64,000 nt of DNA, taken from NCBI GenBank assembly GCA_023554445.1, contig JAMJQQ010000081.1:15592-79591 (forward strand), in the 5' to 3' direction. Of the stretch, positions 52,688-61,298 are shown piece by piece (the first letter of the stretch is position 1; each line of letters starts with the position of its first letter). This stretch comes from Carthagonibacter metallireducens. GTDB lineage: Bacteria > Gemmatimonadota > Gemmatimonadetes > Palauibacterales > Palauibacteraceae. The notes beneath the pieces are model-generated. The model was not told the DNA's origin, ran no database searches, and saw nothing but the letters and a program-made list of their open reading frames with translations. Both the position numbers and the translations under genes were made by a program.

Positions 52688-53835
52688 CGCAGCGCTCCTT
52701 CCTCCATGGAAACGACATCGCCCGACGCGAGCTCTCCGATCACCTCCCCGATTACAGCGAGCAGCACCTCGAGCTCCTCGATGGTGTGATCGCCCATGTG
52801 ACCGATTCGAATGCATCGATCCTTCAGCTCTCCGTAACCGGGGGCGATGGTGAACCCCCTGCTCTTCACGGAAGCCACGACCCGGGTTCCCGAGATCGAC
52901 TCCGGGAGCGTGACGGCGGTCACGGTCGGCGATCGGAAGCCGGGCAAAGCCAGAATGCCGAATTCGGAGCCCAGGTTCGCCCGGAGCTCGTCGACCCACT
53001 CGACGGTGCGCGCCGCCATTGACGCGTGCCGGTCGAATCTCGAGCCGAGCCCCTCGGTCGCGATCCGGTGGAGCTGTCTGTCGAGCGCGTAGAAGAGGGA
53101 GACGGCCGGCGTATTCGTGGTCTGATACTCCCTCGCTCGTCGATCGAACGCCAGAAGGTCGAAATAGAAGCTCCGGGCCGGAATCTGTGTCGCCCGCTGC
53201 AGTGCTCGATCCGACGCCACGCCGAACGCCAGCCCCGGCGGAAGGGCGATCGCCTTCTGCGAACCAGTCAGAAGAAAGTCGACGTCCCAGTCGTCGAATC
53301 GGATCGGAGTGCCGCCCACTGAGGTCACGCCGTCCACGGCGAGCAGCACGTCGTCGTATCGCCGGACGGCCTCGGCGATCTCCGCGACAGGATTCAGAAC
53401 GCCGGTCGAGGTCTCCGAATGGACGACGGTCACCAGGTCCCAGCGACCCGGATCGTCGGCCAGGGCCAGCTCCAGCCTCCGTGCCGTGTTCGGTTCGCCC
53501 GGATCTGCCCGAATCACGTCCACCGGCCGGCCGCACCTCTCGGCGATCGCCCGGAATCGGTCTCCGAACGCACCGCATACCAGGGCGAGCACGCGCGTCG
53601 CCGACAGGTTCATGATCGCCGTTTCCATCAGTCCGGTGGCGGAGCTGGTCGACAGGTAGACCGGACGCCCGGTGCCGAACAGCTCCTGCAGGCCCGGCTC
53701 CAGCCGCTCGAGGAGCTCGCGCATTTCGGGCCCGCGATGGCCGATTACCGGCCTCTGCATGGCGGCCAGGACCTCCGGATGCACCTCCGTGGGTCCCGGA
53801 AGAAAGAAACGACCGAAATCGTGTGAGGGGCTCAT
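52684..53835 (-). CDS. Class V aminotransferase, probable phosphoserine or serine aminotransferase
   Basis: 383 aa. PLP enzyme of the alanine-glyoxylate/serine-pyruvate group: FLPGPTEVHPEVLAAM at the N-terminus, substrate-binding VHSETSTGVLNP, VDGVTSVGG and PLP lysine in LLTGSQKAIALPPG. Operon with serA argues it makes O-phosphoserine from phosphohydroxypyruvate in place of SerC, as in some bacteria and archaea, but sequence alone does not exclude serine-glyoxylate activity. No strong ribosome-binding site before the chosen ATG. Confidence 0.82.
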   Translation of the reverse strand: MSPSHDFGRFFLPGPTEVHPEVLAAMQRPVIGHRGPEMRELLERLEPGLQELFGTGRPVYLSTSSATGLMETAIMNLSATRVLALVCGAFGDRFRAIAERCGRPVDVIRADPGEPNTARRLELALADDPGRWDLVTVVHSETSTGVLNPVAEIAEAVRRYDDVLLAVDGVTSVGGTPIRFDDWDVDFLLTGSQKAIALPPGLAFGVASDRALQRATQIPARSFYFDLLAFDRRAREYQTTNTPAVSLFYALDRQLHRIATEGLGSRFDRHASMAARTVEWVDELRANLGSEFGILALPGFRSPTVTAVTLPESISGTRVVASVKSRGFTIAPGYGELKDRCIRIGHMGDHTIEELEVLLAVIGEVIGELASGDVVSMEEGALR

Positions 53836-54039
53836 CGACGCGACATCCGTTGGATCCGTTGGATTCGGGGGCGAGGATTTCGACCGCAGGAAGATCCGGT
53901 GCGAACGCGTGGCGGGCAAGGTTGACGAAGCCGCACCCCGGTGGGAAGTTGCACCCACGCCGGGCGCCGGCGAAGAAGCGTGCGGTGCCGACGCCGCCAG
54001 ATCGGCATTCAATCGGAATTCTGCCATCGGACCTTGAAG

Positions 54040-54300
54040 ATGCGATATCACGTGATGACGGAGGTCTCTCCGGAAGAAGTCCTTCAACGCGCTCGTGAAT
54101 GGTACACGGGCAGCGCCCGCCTCGAGGTCGAAGAACTGGGTCCCGACGCCCTCCGTGTTTCCGGAGAGCTCGGCGTGGCCGAAATCCGGGTCGACCGGCA
54201 TCACGGCCACACGAATGTCCACGCCGACACCGACCGCGTGACGGGCCTGGACATCACGGACCTGACGAAGCGATTTCTCTATACACTGGGGCACGTATGA
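54040..54300 (+). CDS. Small protein of unknown function
   Basis: 86 aa (MRYHVMTEVSPEEVLQRARE ...). Its start has only a weak GAAG nearby. Predicted mixed alpha/beta; a helix early, then alternating strands (LEVEELGPDALRVSGELGVAEIRVDRHH). No motif recognised. Its stop overlaps the next gene (ATGA). The sequence between the divergent aminotransferase start and this gene (53836-54039) shows no other gene. Confidence 0.72.
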   Translation: MRYHVMTEVSPEEVLQRAREWYTGSARLEVEELGPDALRVSGELGVAEIRVDRHHGHTNVHADTDRVTGLDITDLTKRFLYTLGHV

Positions 54301-54617
54301 GTCACGACACTCCGACGGCGGCGGCGGAAGGAGCGGCGCAAGTGGACACGGTCACCGTCCGACTGGTGATGCCGGATCGCTGGCTCGAGCACGTTCAGCT
54401 GCTCCCACTGTCCACCACACTTCGGGAAGCCAAGACACTCGGCCTTCGCACCCTGCTCCAGAGATCCACGGACGATCCGTCCGACTACTACGTGGAATAC
54501 GCGGAACGTCGGATCAGGGACGAGGGACTGACACTGGCCGATCTCGGATTCCGTCCCCGGGAAATCCTCTCGATCCGTGCCTACGACCTGGGTCACTACA
54601 AGAGATTCGAAGGCTGA
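54297..54617 (+). CDS. Small beta-grasp (ubiquitin-like) protein, predicted
   Basis: 106 aa, overlapping the preceding gene by 4 bp. The pattern is ubiquitin-like by eye: strand TVTVRLVMP, strand EHVQLLPLS, helix TTLREAKTLGLRTLL, then YVEYAERRIRDEGLTLADLGFRPREILSIRAYD, which resembles the ubiquitin beta3-loop-beta5 path. There is no C-terminal Gly-Gly; it ends KRFEG, so conjugation is unlikely. The family assignment is inference from pattern and not a database match. Confidence 0.6.
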   Translation: MSHDTPTAAAEGAAQVDTVTVRLVMPDRWLEHVQLLPLSTTLREAKTLGLRTLLQRSTDDPSDYYVEYAERRIRDEGLTLADLGFRPREILSIRAYDLGHYKRFEG

Positions 54618-54659
54618 CGGGATTTTCTGCGCCGTCGACGCATCCACCGGGAGCGAACT

Positions 54660-56285
54660 GTGACTGAGAACGAGGGCGGCGGCATCCATGGCGTCGCCGA
54701 CCGGCTCGGATGGGCTTCGGTGCCGGAAGTCCTCGCCGAGAGCGAGACCGCACTCGGCAGGGGGCACCATCTGGCCCTCGTCGCCAGCCAGGGATCTGGT
54801 CTGGAAGCCGTCTACGCCGCAGCGGCGCTTCTGCTCGACGCGGAGGATGAGACCCTGGACGTCGGCGGGGCGCGGGCTCTCGTTCTGTGCCCGACCGACG
54901 AGAGGGCCGGGCGCGTGGCGCGGTTGATTCGAAGGGCCCTGGGGCCTGGCGGGGGTGGCGTGTTCCTCGTCGGCGCCGGGGTCGAGGACGAAGGCGTTCC
55001 CGACGGAGCCCGAATCGTGGTCGCGCGACCTTCCCGGGTCCTTCCCGCCATTCGATCCGGACGATTCGGGACGGGCGCGCTGGGTCTACTGGTGCTGGAT
55101 GGCGTGTCGGACCTCGAGCAACTCGACGAGTGGTCATCGGTCGAACCGCTCCTGGAGGCCGTCGGATCTGACGTCAGGAAGATCGCGGCCACCGGGCGGC
55201 CGGATCCCGGTTTCCGGCAGTTGCTCGAACGCCAGCTTCCACGCGCCCGGCGCTGGCCCGAGGAACTGCTTCCGGCGGCAGGCTCCGAGAGCGACCCGAG
55301 CGGCGAGCTCGATCGGGCGGGACCACCCATTCGAGTCGCGGTCGGCCCGGAACCGGAGTGGCTCGCGCTGCTCGAGAGCTGCATTGCAGACGCGGAGGCG
55401 TCGGGTGGTGCGATCCGGGTGACCTGCGCCGACCCTCACCAGGCCGACGAGGTAGCGGCGGCCCTGGCAGTCGGGGGGCGCGATGTGGAACGTGAGAACT
55501 CGGAGATCCGGGTCGGAGCCGCGGGCCCCGAAGGCATCGCCCGCTCGGCCATTCTCTTCGGTGCTCCGATGGATCTGAGCGAATTCGACACCGCATTCGC
55601 CGATACCGAACACCGGTTCGTCATCGTCGACCCCGGCCGTCTGAACCATGTCGAAACACTTTCCCGAAGAGCGGGACTGGCGATGATCCCGGCGGGAGGA
55701 GGACCGCTGACCGACCCGCTGGACGCGGTCGTGAATTATCGTCGCCGACTCGAGGACGCAGTTCGCTCGGCCGACTTCGTACCGGAGCTTCTGGTGCTGG
55801 AACCGCTGATCATTCGTTACGGAGCAGCGCGTGTGGCGGCCGGCCTTTCCGCTCTGCTTCGCCGCACGGATGACGACGTCGGCTCGGTCATCCCGTGGCC
55901 GGATATCGAGGCCGCTTCCCTGACCGGCGCCCCGGTGGATCAGAGGCCGCCGCCGAGGGATTCGGGAAGCCATGCCCGCGGAAGGGGCCAGGCCGGGTCG
56001 GGCGGCGAACGCCGCGGTGGCGCGACGCCAAGGGGCGCGCGGCCGGCATGGACCAAGCTCTACTTCGGCATCGGTCGGAAGGACGACATCAAGCCGGGCG
56101 ATCTCGTGGGCGCCATCACCGGAGAGACCGGCATCGTGGGCGGTCAGATCGGCAAGATCGACATCCGCGGCGGCTTTTCGCTTGTGGAGGTTGATTCACA
56201 GGTGGTGGATGATGTACTGCGAAGATTACAGGGCGTCACCATTCGCGGTCGGGACGTTCCGGTGAGAGCCGACCGGGAGCGCTGA
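54660..56285 (+). CDS. DEAD-box pseudo-helicase with DbpA-type RNA-binding domain
   Basis: 541 aa, GTG start. The C-terminus (about 463-541) is a clear DbpA RNA-binding domain: LYFGIGRKDDIKPGDLVGAI, IGKIDIRGGFSLVEVD, GVTIRGRDVPV. The first 380 residues keep the DEAD-box layout but have lost the catalytic residues: motif I reads ASQGSGLE (42-49) where AxxGxGKT is expected, motif II reads LVLDGVSD (144-151) where DEAD is expected, motif III is AAT, and motif VI has no HRIGR. A Gly/Arg-rich linker (about 425-460) joins the halves. Probably an RNA-binding protein without ATPase activity. Confidence 0.83.
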   Translation: MTENEGGGIHGVADRLGWASVPEVLAESETALGRGHHLALVASQGSGLEAVYAAAALLLDAEDETLDVGGARALVLCPTDERAGRVARLIRRALGPGGGGVFLVGAGVEDEGVPDGARIVVARPSRVLPAIRSGRFGTGALGLLVLDGVSDLEQLDEWSSVEPLLEAVGSDVRKIAATGRPDPGFRQLLERQLPRARRWPEELLPAAGSESDPSGELDRAGPPIRVAVGPEPEWLALLESCIADAEASGGAIRVTCADPHQADEVAAALAVGGRDVERENSEIRVGAAGPEGIARSAILFGAPMDLSEFDTAFADTEHRFVIVDPGRLNHVETLSRRAGLAMIPAGGGPLTDPLDAVVNYRRRLEDAVRSADFVPELLVLEPLIIRYGAARVAAGLSALLRRTDDDVGSVIPWPDIEAASLTGAPVDQRPPPRDSGSHARGRGQAGSGGERRGGATPRGARPAWTKLYFGIGRKDDIKPGDLVGAITGETGIVGGQIGKIDIRGGFSLVEVDSQVVDDVLRRLQGVTIRGRDVPVRADRER

Positions 56286-56319
56286 GAGTTCTCGGGACAG
56301 GAGGGACCTCCCCAGCTCC

Positions 56320-57342
56320 GTGAGTCGATTCGCACGCCGCTTCGCCTGGGTCGTAGCCTTCGCCGCAGTGCTCGTGGCGACTGGCACTGCTGCGTTCCAT
56401 TTCATTGCCGGCTGGAGCTTCCGGCAGTCGCTGTGGATGACCATCATCACGGTCACCGCCGTCGGCTACGAGGAAGTACGGCCGATGTCCGCAACCGCCG
56501 AGGCGATAGCGGCGTTCCTTCTGGTCGGTGGCCTTACCATGATGGGCCTCTGGTTCGCGCTCCTCACATCGGCCATCGTGGAGATGGACCTCGCGCAGGT
56601 GTTCAGAATTCGGCGAACGATGAATAGAATCGAACAGCTCAAGAATCACGTGGTCGTCTGCGGGGCGGGGCGGACCGGAAAACAGGTGATCCGGGAACTC
56701 ATCGAGTCGGACACCCCGTTCCTGGTACTCGAGCGCTCGGCCGAGCGAGCGGAAGCTCTTCGCAAGGAGTTTCCGAATGCTCTCGTTCTGGAGGCCGACG
56801 CGACGAAGGACGAATCCCTGGTGTCCGCCCGAATCGGTACGGCTCAGGGGCTGGTCGCCTGTCTGAGCCAGGATACGGACAACCTGTTCGTCTGCCTCAG
56901 CGCCCGGGACCTGCAGCCGAACCTCAACATCGTCGCCCGAGCATACGACGAACAGACGATGCAGAAGCTCTACGTGGCGGGAGCCGATCACGTCGTCAGT
57001 CCGAATCTCACCGGCGGTATCAGGATGGCCGCGATGATTCTGCGACCGGAAGTGGTCAGCTTCCTGGACGTGGTGACCCGGGGCGATGGACTGACGCTCC
57101 GCCTCGAGGAAATCCGCATCCAGCAGGGGTCGACCCTTGCCGGTCAGACGCTCGCCGAGGCCAGAATCCCCCAGAAGACGGGATTGATCGTCATCGCGAT
57201 CCGCCACCTGGACCCCCGCGGCCGCGAGGGACCGTGGTCCTACAATCCGGGACCCCAGGAGGAGATCCGGATCGGCGACGTCCTGATCGTAATGGGGAGT
57301 CCGGACCAGATCGGCCGCCTGCACCGCGAGGCCCGAGCCTGA
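56320..57342 (+). CDS. Two-helix potassium channel with RCK/TrkA domain
   Basis: 340 aa, GTG start. Two membrane helices (about 8-30 and 62-85) flank a pore region MTIITVTAVGYEE. The filter reads TAVGYEE where most K+ channels have TVGYGD. A Rossmann TrkA-N domain (HVVVCGAGRTGKQVIREL, from about 110) and a TrkA-C domain (about 255-335) follow. The architecture is MthK/Kch-like. The altered filter (Glu replacing Gly after Tyr) may change ion selectivity. Confidence 0.88.
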   Translation: MSRFARRFAWVVAFAAVLVATGTAAFHFIAGWSFRQSLWMTIITVTAVGYEEVRPMSATAEAIAAFLLVGGLTMMGLWFALLTSAIVEMDLAQVFRIRRTMNRIEQLKNHVVVCGAGRTGKQVIRELIESDTPFLVLERSAERAEALRKEFPNALVLEADATKDESLVSARIGTAQGLVACLSQDTDNLFVCLSARDLQPNLNIVARAYDEQTMQKLYVAGADHVVSPNLTGGIRMAAMILRPEVVSFLDVVTRGDGLTLRLEEIRIQQGSTLAGQTLAEARIPQKTGLIVIAIRHLDPRGREGPWSYNPGPQEEIRIGDVLIVMGSPDQIGRLHREARA

Positions 57343-57348
57343 CGCGAC

Positions 57349-58005
57349 TCAGGTCTCGTCGTCGTTCGACATGCGACGCTTGAGCTCTTCCAGCTGAATC
57401 TCTGCCAGGGTCTCGGGGTCCGGCGCAAATTCACGGTCCAGACCGTCCAGGGAGTCCTCTACGTCGAGCCGGGCTGATGCGTCGAGCTCCTCGTCCTCGA
57501 TCTCCCGTGCCATTCGATCGAACTCGTCCACGGGAGACTCGGCCCCACCGCGCAGACCCTGGGTCGTTCGAGCACGCCGGGCCTGGGCCACGAGCGCTTC
57601 TCTGCGCTTCATTGCCGACTTGAACTGCGCGGTCATCTCGCTGACGGCGCGCTGCTGCAGCGCCAGCTCGGCCCGGGCGGCTTCCTGCTTCTGCACGTAG
57701 ACTTCCGCCCGCTCGCGGTGCTTGGCTGCGAATCGGGTCGCGACCTCGACCGTCTCCGAGTCGCCGATCGCCTTTGCCTGGGCTCCTCTTCGCGCCGCGT
57801 CCTTCGCCCGCTCCCGCTCCCGCTCCGCCAGGCGACCCATTGCCACGACCTGCTTCTCGAGACCCGGAATCGTAGCCTTGGCCTCGATCAGCTCCTCGCG
57901 CATTCCCGCCAGCAAGCGGGTGATGTCGTCTCCCGTATCGGATCCGCTGCGGTCTTCGAGCGCCGAGAGCAGACCTTCGAGCCGGGCCTTGAGTTTTCCG
58001 AACAT
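57349..58005 (-). CDS. PspA/IM30-like coiled-coil protein
   Basis: 218 aa. Almost entirely helical and charged: LLAGMREELIEAKATIPGLEKQVVAMGRLAERERERAKDAARRGAQ, then a long coiled coil to about residue 150, and an acidic C-terminus. The layout (short amphipathic N-terminus, hairpin coiled coil) fits PspA, which binds the inner membrane under envelope stress, but the sequence match is weak. Convergent with the channel gene and divergent from copA. Confidence 0.6.
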   Translation of the reverse strand: MFGKLKARLEGLLSALEDRSGSDTGDDITRLLAGMREELIEAKATIPGLEKQVVAMGRLAERERERAKDAARRGAQAKAIGDSETVEVATRFAAKHRERAEVYVQKQEAARAELALQQRAVSEMTAQFKSAMKRREALVAQARRARTTQGLRGGAESPVDEFDRMAREIEDEELDASARLDVEDSLDGLDREFAPDPETLAEIQLEELKRRMSNDDET

Positions 58006-58166
58006 GCGGCATAGTACACGAACCCCGCCGGGCTCGTCCACCGTTCGAGAGCGCCCGGCGGGAGCGGCACGTTCCGGGCGCGGCGCGGAACTGCCGGTGT
58101 ATGGTGTAGTACCGCACGGAGTTTCCGCCGCGGGCTCTCGGCTTCCGACATGGAGGATGATCCAGC

Positions 58167-60443
58167 ATGCCATCCCGCACCGAAGTGTTCGCCGTAGAGG
58201 GCATGCACTGCGGCGCCTGCAGCGCGGCGGTGGAGAGGAGCCTGAATCGAATCCCGGGTGTGGAGGCTTCCGTCAGCCTCCCGGCCGAGACCGCGACGGT
58301 GCGGATCACGGACGACGGTATCGACTTCGATCGACTCGCTGGCGAAGTCGAGGCAGCAGGCTTCCTTCTCGCCCGCAGGGATTCGGCCGGGGACCGGGCT
58401 GAGCGGGAGCGACAGCGTCTCGAGCGGGAAGCGGAGAAGGTGCGGACCGCGAAGCGACGGATGATCCTGGCCTGGTCGCTCACGATTCCCATCATGCTTT
58501 GGATGATCCCGGAAATGGGATTCGGGATCCTCTGGCCCACGCCCCTTCTGTTCGAGCTCGGCTTGATGCTCCTGGCAATTCCCGTGGTAGTCGGCCCGGG
58601 ACGCGACACCCTTCGCAGCGGCATTTCCGCGCTGGCCAGACGCAGCCCGAACATGGACAGCCTGATCGCCCTGGGCAGTGGTGCCGCGGTCGTCACCGGA
58701 CTCTTCGCCGTCTCCCATCGTCTCGGATTCGGGCCGATGATCATGAACTACGCAGGCGTCGGGGCCATGATCATGGCGATTCACCTGACGGGTCGCTTCG
58801 TCGAGACTCGGGCTCGGGGACGCACGTCGGCCGCGATCCAGAAGCTGCTCGCGCTGGAGCCGCGAACGGCGAGAGTCGAGCGGGCCGGCGTGGAGCTCGA
58901 ACTCCCGATCGCGGACGTCAGGGTCGGAGATGAGATGATCGTGCGCCCTGGCGAGAAGGTCCCCACCGACGGAGTGGTCATCGAAGGGACGAGCGCCGTG
59001 GACGAGTCGCTCGCCACCGGCGAATCGATTCCCGTCGACAAGGCAGCGGGGGACCCGGTGATCGGGGCGACGATCAACCGACAGGGTTCGCTTCGGGTGA
59101 GGGCGACGGGGGTCGGCGAGGACACGTTTCTGGCGGGCGTCGTCCGCATGGTCGAGCAGGCACAGGGCAGCAAGGTGCCCATCCAGGAGTTCGCCGATCG
59201 CGTGACCGCTGTATTCGTACCGATCGTGCTCGCCATAGCCACGTTGACCCTGGTGGCATGGCTCGGATTCCCGGACACGTTCAGAGTCGTCGCCGAGCGT
59301 GCCGCCGAGTTCCTCCCGTGGGTGCACCCCGACCTGAGCCGCGTTTCGCTGGCGGTGTTCGCCGCGCTGGCCGTGCTCGTCATTGCATGTCCCTGCGCTC
59401 TCGGTCTCGCCACCCCGACGGCCCTCATGGTGGGAACCGGGATGGGGGCGGAGAACGGCGTGCTGATCCGTGACGGGGCGGCGATACAGGTGCTCGAGGG
59501 CGCCGACGTGATCGTGTTCGACAAGACGGGAACGGTAACCCGGGGGGCGCCCGAGCTGACGGCGATCCGGCCGGCACCCGGTTTCGAGGAATCGGAGCTG
59601 CTCGGGCTGGCGGGCGCGCTCGAGGACCGCTCCGAGCATCCGCTCGGTGCAGCCATCGTGACCGCTGCGAAGGAGAGGCTGGAGTCGCTGCCGGCCGCCA
59701 CGGCTTTCGAGGCGGTGCCGGGCATGGGGGTAGTGGGGAACGTCGGCGGCCGGGATGTCAGGGTCGGAAGCCGGCGGTTGCTGGCCCGGGATGAGATTCC
59801 GACCGACGATCTGGTCGCTGAAGCCGCGCTGCTCGAGGACGAAGGTCAGACGGTCATGTTCGTGGCCGTCGATGGTGAGCCGGCAGGACTCATCGCCGTG
59901 GCGGACCGGGTCAAGGCGGACAGCCGGGAAGCAATTCAGCTCCTTCACGAGCTGGGGCTCGAAACGGTGATGTTGACCGGTGATAACGCGCGAACCGCGG
60001 CTGCGGTCGGGGCGTCTGTCGGCATCGAGGACGTCCGCGCAGGGCTCCTGCCCGGCGACAAGGTGGAGGCGATCCGTGAGATCCAGGAATCGGGACGCAC
60101 GGTCGCGATGGTGGGAGATGGAATCAACGATGCGCCATCGCTGACGCGTGCGGACGTGGGAATCGCGATCGGGACCGGTACCGACATCGCGATCGAGTCA
60201 GCCGACATGATCGTCGTGCAGGGCAGCCTGATGGGAGTCGTGAAGGCAGTGCGGCTGTCTCGCGCCACCTTCCGAAAGATCCGCCAGAACCTGTTCTGGG
60301 CCTACTTCTACAATACGATCGCGATCCCGATCGCGGTCCTCGGCCTCCTGCATCCGATACTGGCCGAGGCCGCGATGGCCGGCAGCTCCATCACCGTCGT
60401 CGCCAACGCCAACTCTCTGCGGCGAGCCCCGATCGACGGCTGA
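58167..60443 (+). CDS. copA: Copper-translocating P1B-type ATPase
   Basis: 758 aa. Exports Cu(I) from the cytoplasm. One N-terminal heavy-metal domain with GMHCGAC (Cys15, Cys18), eight predicted helices, the transport motif ACPCALGLATP, actuator TGES, phosphorylation DKTGT and hinge GDGINDAPS. YFYNTIAIPIA and N..S in the last helices fit the Cu(I) subgroup. ATG with GGAGG upstream. No copper chaperone or regulator gene adjoins it. Confidence 0.93.
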   Translation: MPSRTEVFAVEGMHCGACSAAVERSLNRIPGVEASVSLPAETATVRITDDGIDFDRLAGEVEAAGFLLARRDSAGDRAERERQRLEREAEKVRTAKRRMILAWSLTIPIMLWMIPEMGFGILWPTPLLFELGLMLLAIPVVVGPGRDTLRSGISALARRSPNMDSLIALGSGAAVVTGLFAVSHRLGFGPMIMNYAGVGAMIMAIHLTGRFVETRARGRTSAAIQKLLALEPRTARVERAGVELELPIADVRVGDEMIVRPGEKVPTDGVVIEGTSAVDESLATGESIPVDKAAGDPVIGATINRQGSLRVRATGVGEDTFLAGVVRMVEQAQGSKVPIQEFADRVTAVFVPIVLAIATLTLVAWLGFPDTFRVVAERAAEFLPWVHPDLSRVSLAVFAALAVLVIACPCALGLATPTALMVGTGMGAENGVLIRDGAAIQVLEGADVIVFDKTGTVTRGAPELTAIRPAPGFEESELLGLAGALEDRSEHPLGAAIVTAAKERLESLPAATAFEAVPGMGVVGNVGGRDVRVGSRRLLARDEIPTDDLVAEAALLEDEGQTVMFVAVDGEPAGLIAVADRVKADSREAIQLLHELGLETVMLTGDNARTAAAVGASVGIEDVRAGLLPGDKVEAIREIQESGRTVAMVGDGINDAPSLTRADVGIAIGTGTDIAIESADMIVVQGSLMGVVKAVRLSRATFRKIRQNLFWAYFYNTIAIPIAVLGLLHPILAEAAMAGSSITVVANANSLRRAPIDG

Positions 60444-60458
60444 CGAAGTAGGAGTGTT

Positions 60459-61271
60459 TCACTCGGATCCGGTCGTCTCCCTGGCGCGGGCGGTCTCCAG
60501 GTCGATCAGCGATCCGTGCATCTGGTACTCCGTCAGGCCGCTCGCCCGCTCCGAATCGAGAGACTCCAGGAACTGCGAATAGGCGGCCTTCGCGGCCGCG
60601 TCATCCCCGCGGGCCGCGGCAACCTGAGCGGAAAGGGCCAGGCCAAGCAGATGATTCGGGCGTACGGATAGAATCGTCTGGGCTTCCGTCTGTGCGGCCT
60701 CGAGATTCTCCTGCAGCAGCTGCAGCAGGCCGAGATGGAAGCGGGCATCGAGGTCGATCTCGGCGGGCGGCACCTGGTCGTACGCCTGAACCGCCATATT
60801 CGCAAAGAACTTGGCACGTTCCGTGTCGCCTCCGTCTTCTTCACGCATGGCTCGCTCGAAGAGGCGGTCCGCAGCCTGCCGCGGCGACATCTGGGAGAGA
60901 TCGGCCATGCCGCCTGACGGTGCGCCCGGCCCACCGGCCGATCCGCTGATCGCCTCACCCTGCGGCGCCTCCGGAAGACCGCCGGTCATGCCCATGTCTC
61001 CAATTCGGGGCGCAGCCTGTCCACGGATGAAGAAAGCGATGGCTACGGCGAACGCGACGAGTGCGAGTGCCGAGAATACCCAGGGGAGCATGGCCGCTTT
61101 CGGTTTCTCGGGCTTGAACCCCGTGGGCGTGCCGCACTCGGCGCAGAAGACGGCGTCCGATTCGAGAGCCGAGTTGCATTTTCTGCAGCGCGGCCCCTTC
61201 ACGGCGATCTTCGCGCCGCAACTCGAACAGAATTTTCCGGTCTCCTCACTGCCACACTTCGGACAACGCAT
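60459..61271 (-). CDS. Double zinc-ribbon membrane protein with TPR-like C-terminus
   Basis: 270 aa. Two N-terminal zinc ribbons (CPKCGSEETGKFCSSCG and CRKCNSALESDAVFCAECG), one transmembrane helix (about 61-83, LPWVFSALALVAFAVAIAFFI), a Gly/Pro linker, then helical repeats (about 130-270) resembling tetratricopeptide repeats. Orientation would place the ribbons in the cytoplasm. It follows apgM by 27 bp and likely shares its transcript. Function unknown. Confidence 0.8.
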   Translation of the reverse strand: MRCPKCGSEETGKFCSSCGAKIAVKGPRCRKCNSALESDAVFCAECGTPTGFKPEKPKAAMLPWVFSALALVAFAVAIAFFIRGQAAPRIGDMGMTGGLPEAPQGEAISGSAGGPGAPSGGMADLSQMSPRQAADRLFERAMREEDGGDTERAKFFANMAVQAYDQVPPAEIDLDARFHLGLLQLLQENLEAAQTEAQTILSVRPNHLLGLALSAQVAAARGDDAAAKAAYSQFLESLDSERASGLTEYQMHGSLIDLETARARETTGSE

Positions 61272-61298
61272 CTCTCCTCCGCTCTTATCCGTTTCGGG

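Noticed and set aside
57888..59948. A 686-codon open frame on the minus strand opposite copA and pspA-like.
   Set aside because: It overlaps a clear P-type ATPase on the other strand; composition is His/Arg/Asp rich with no domain pattern.
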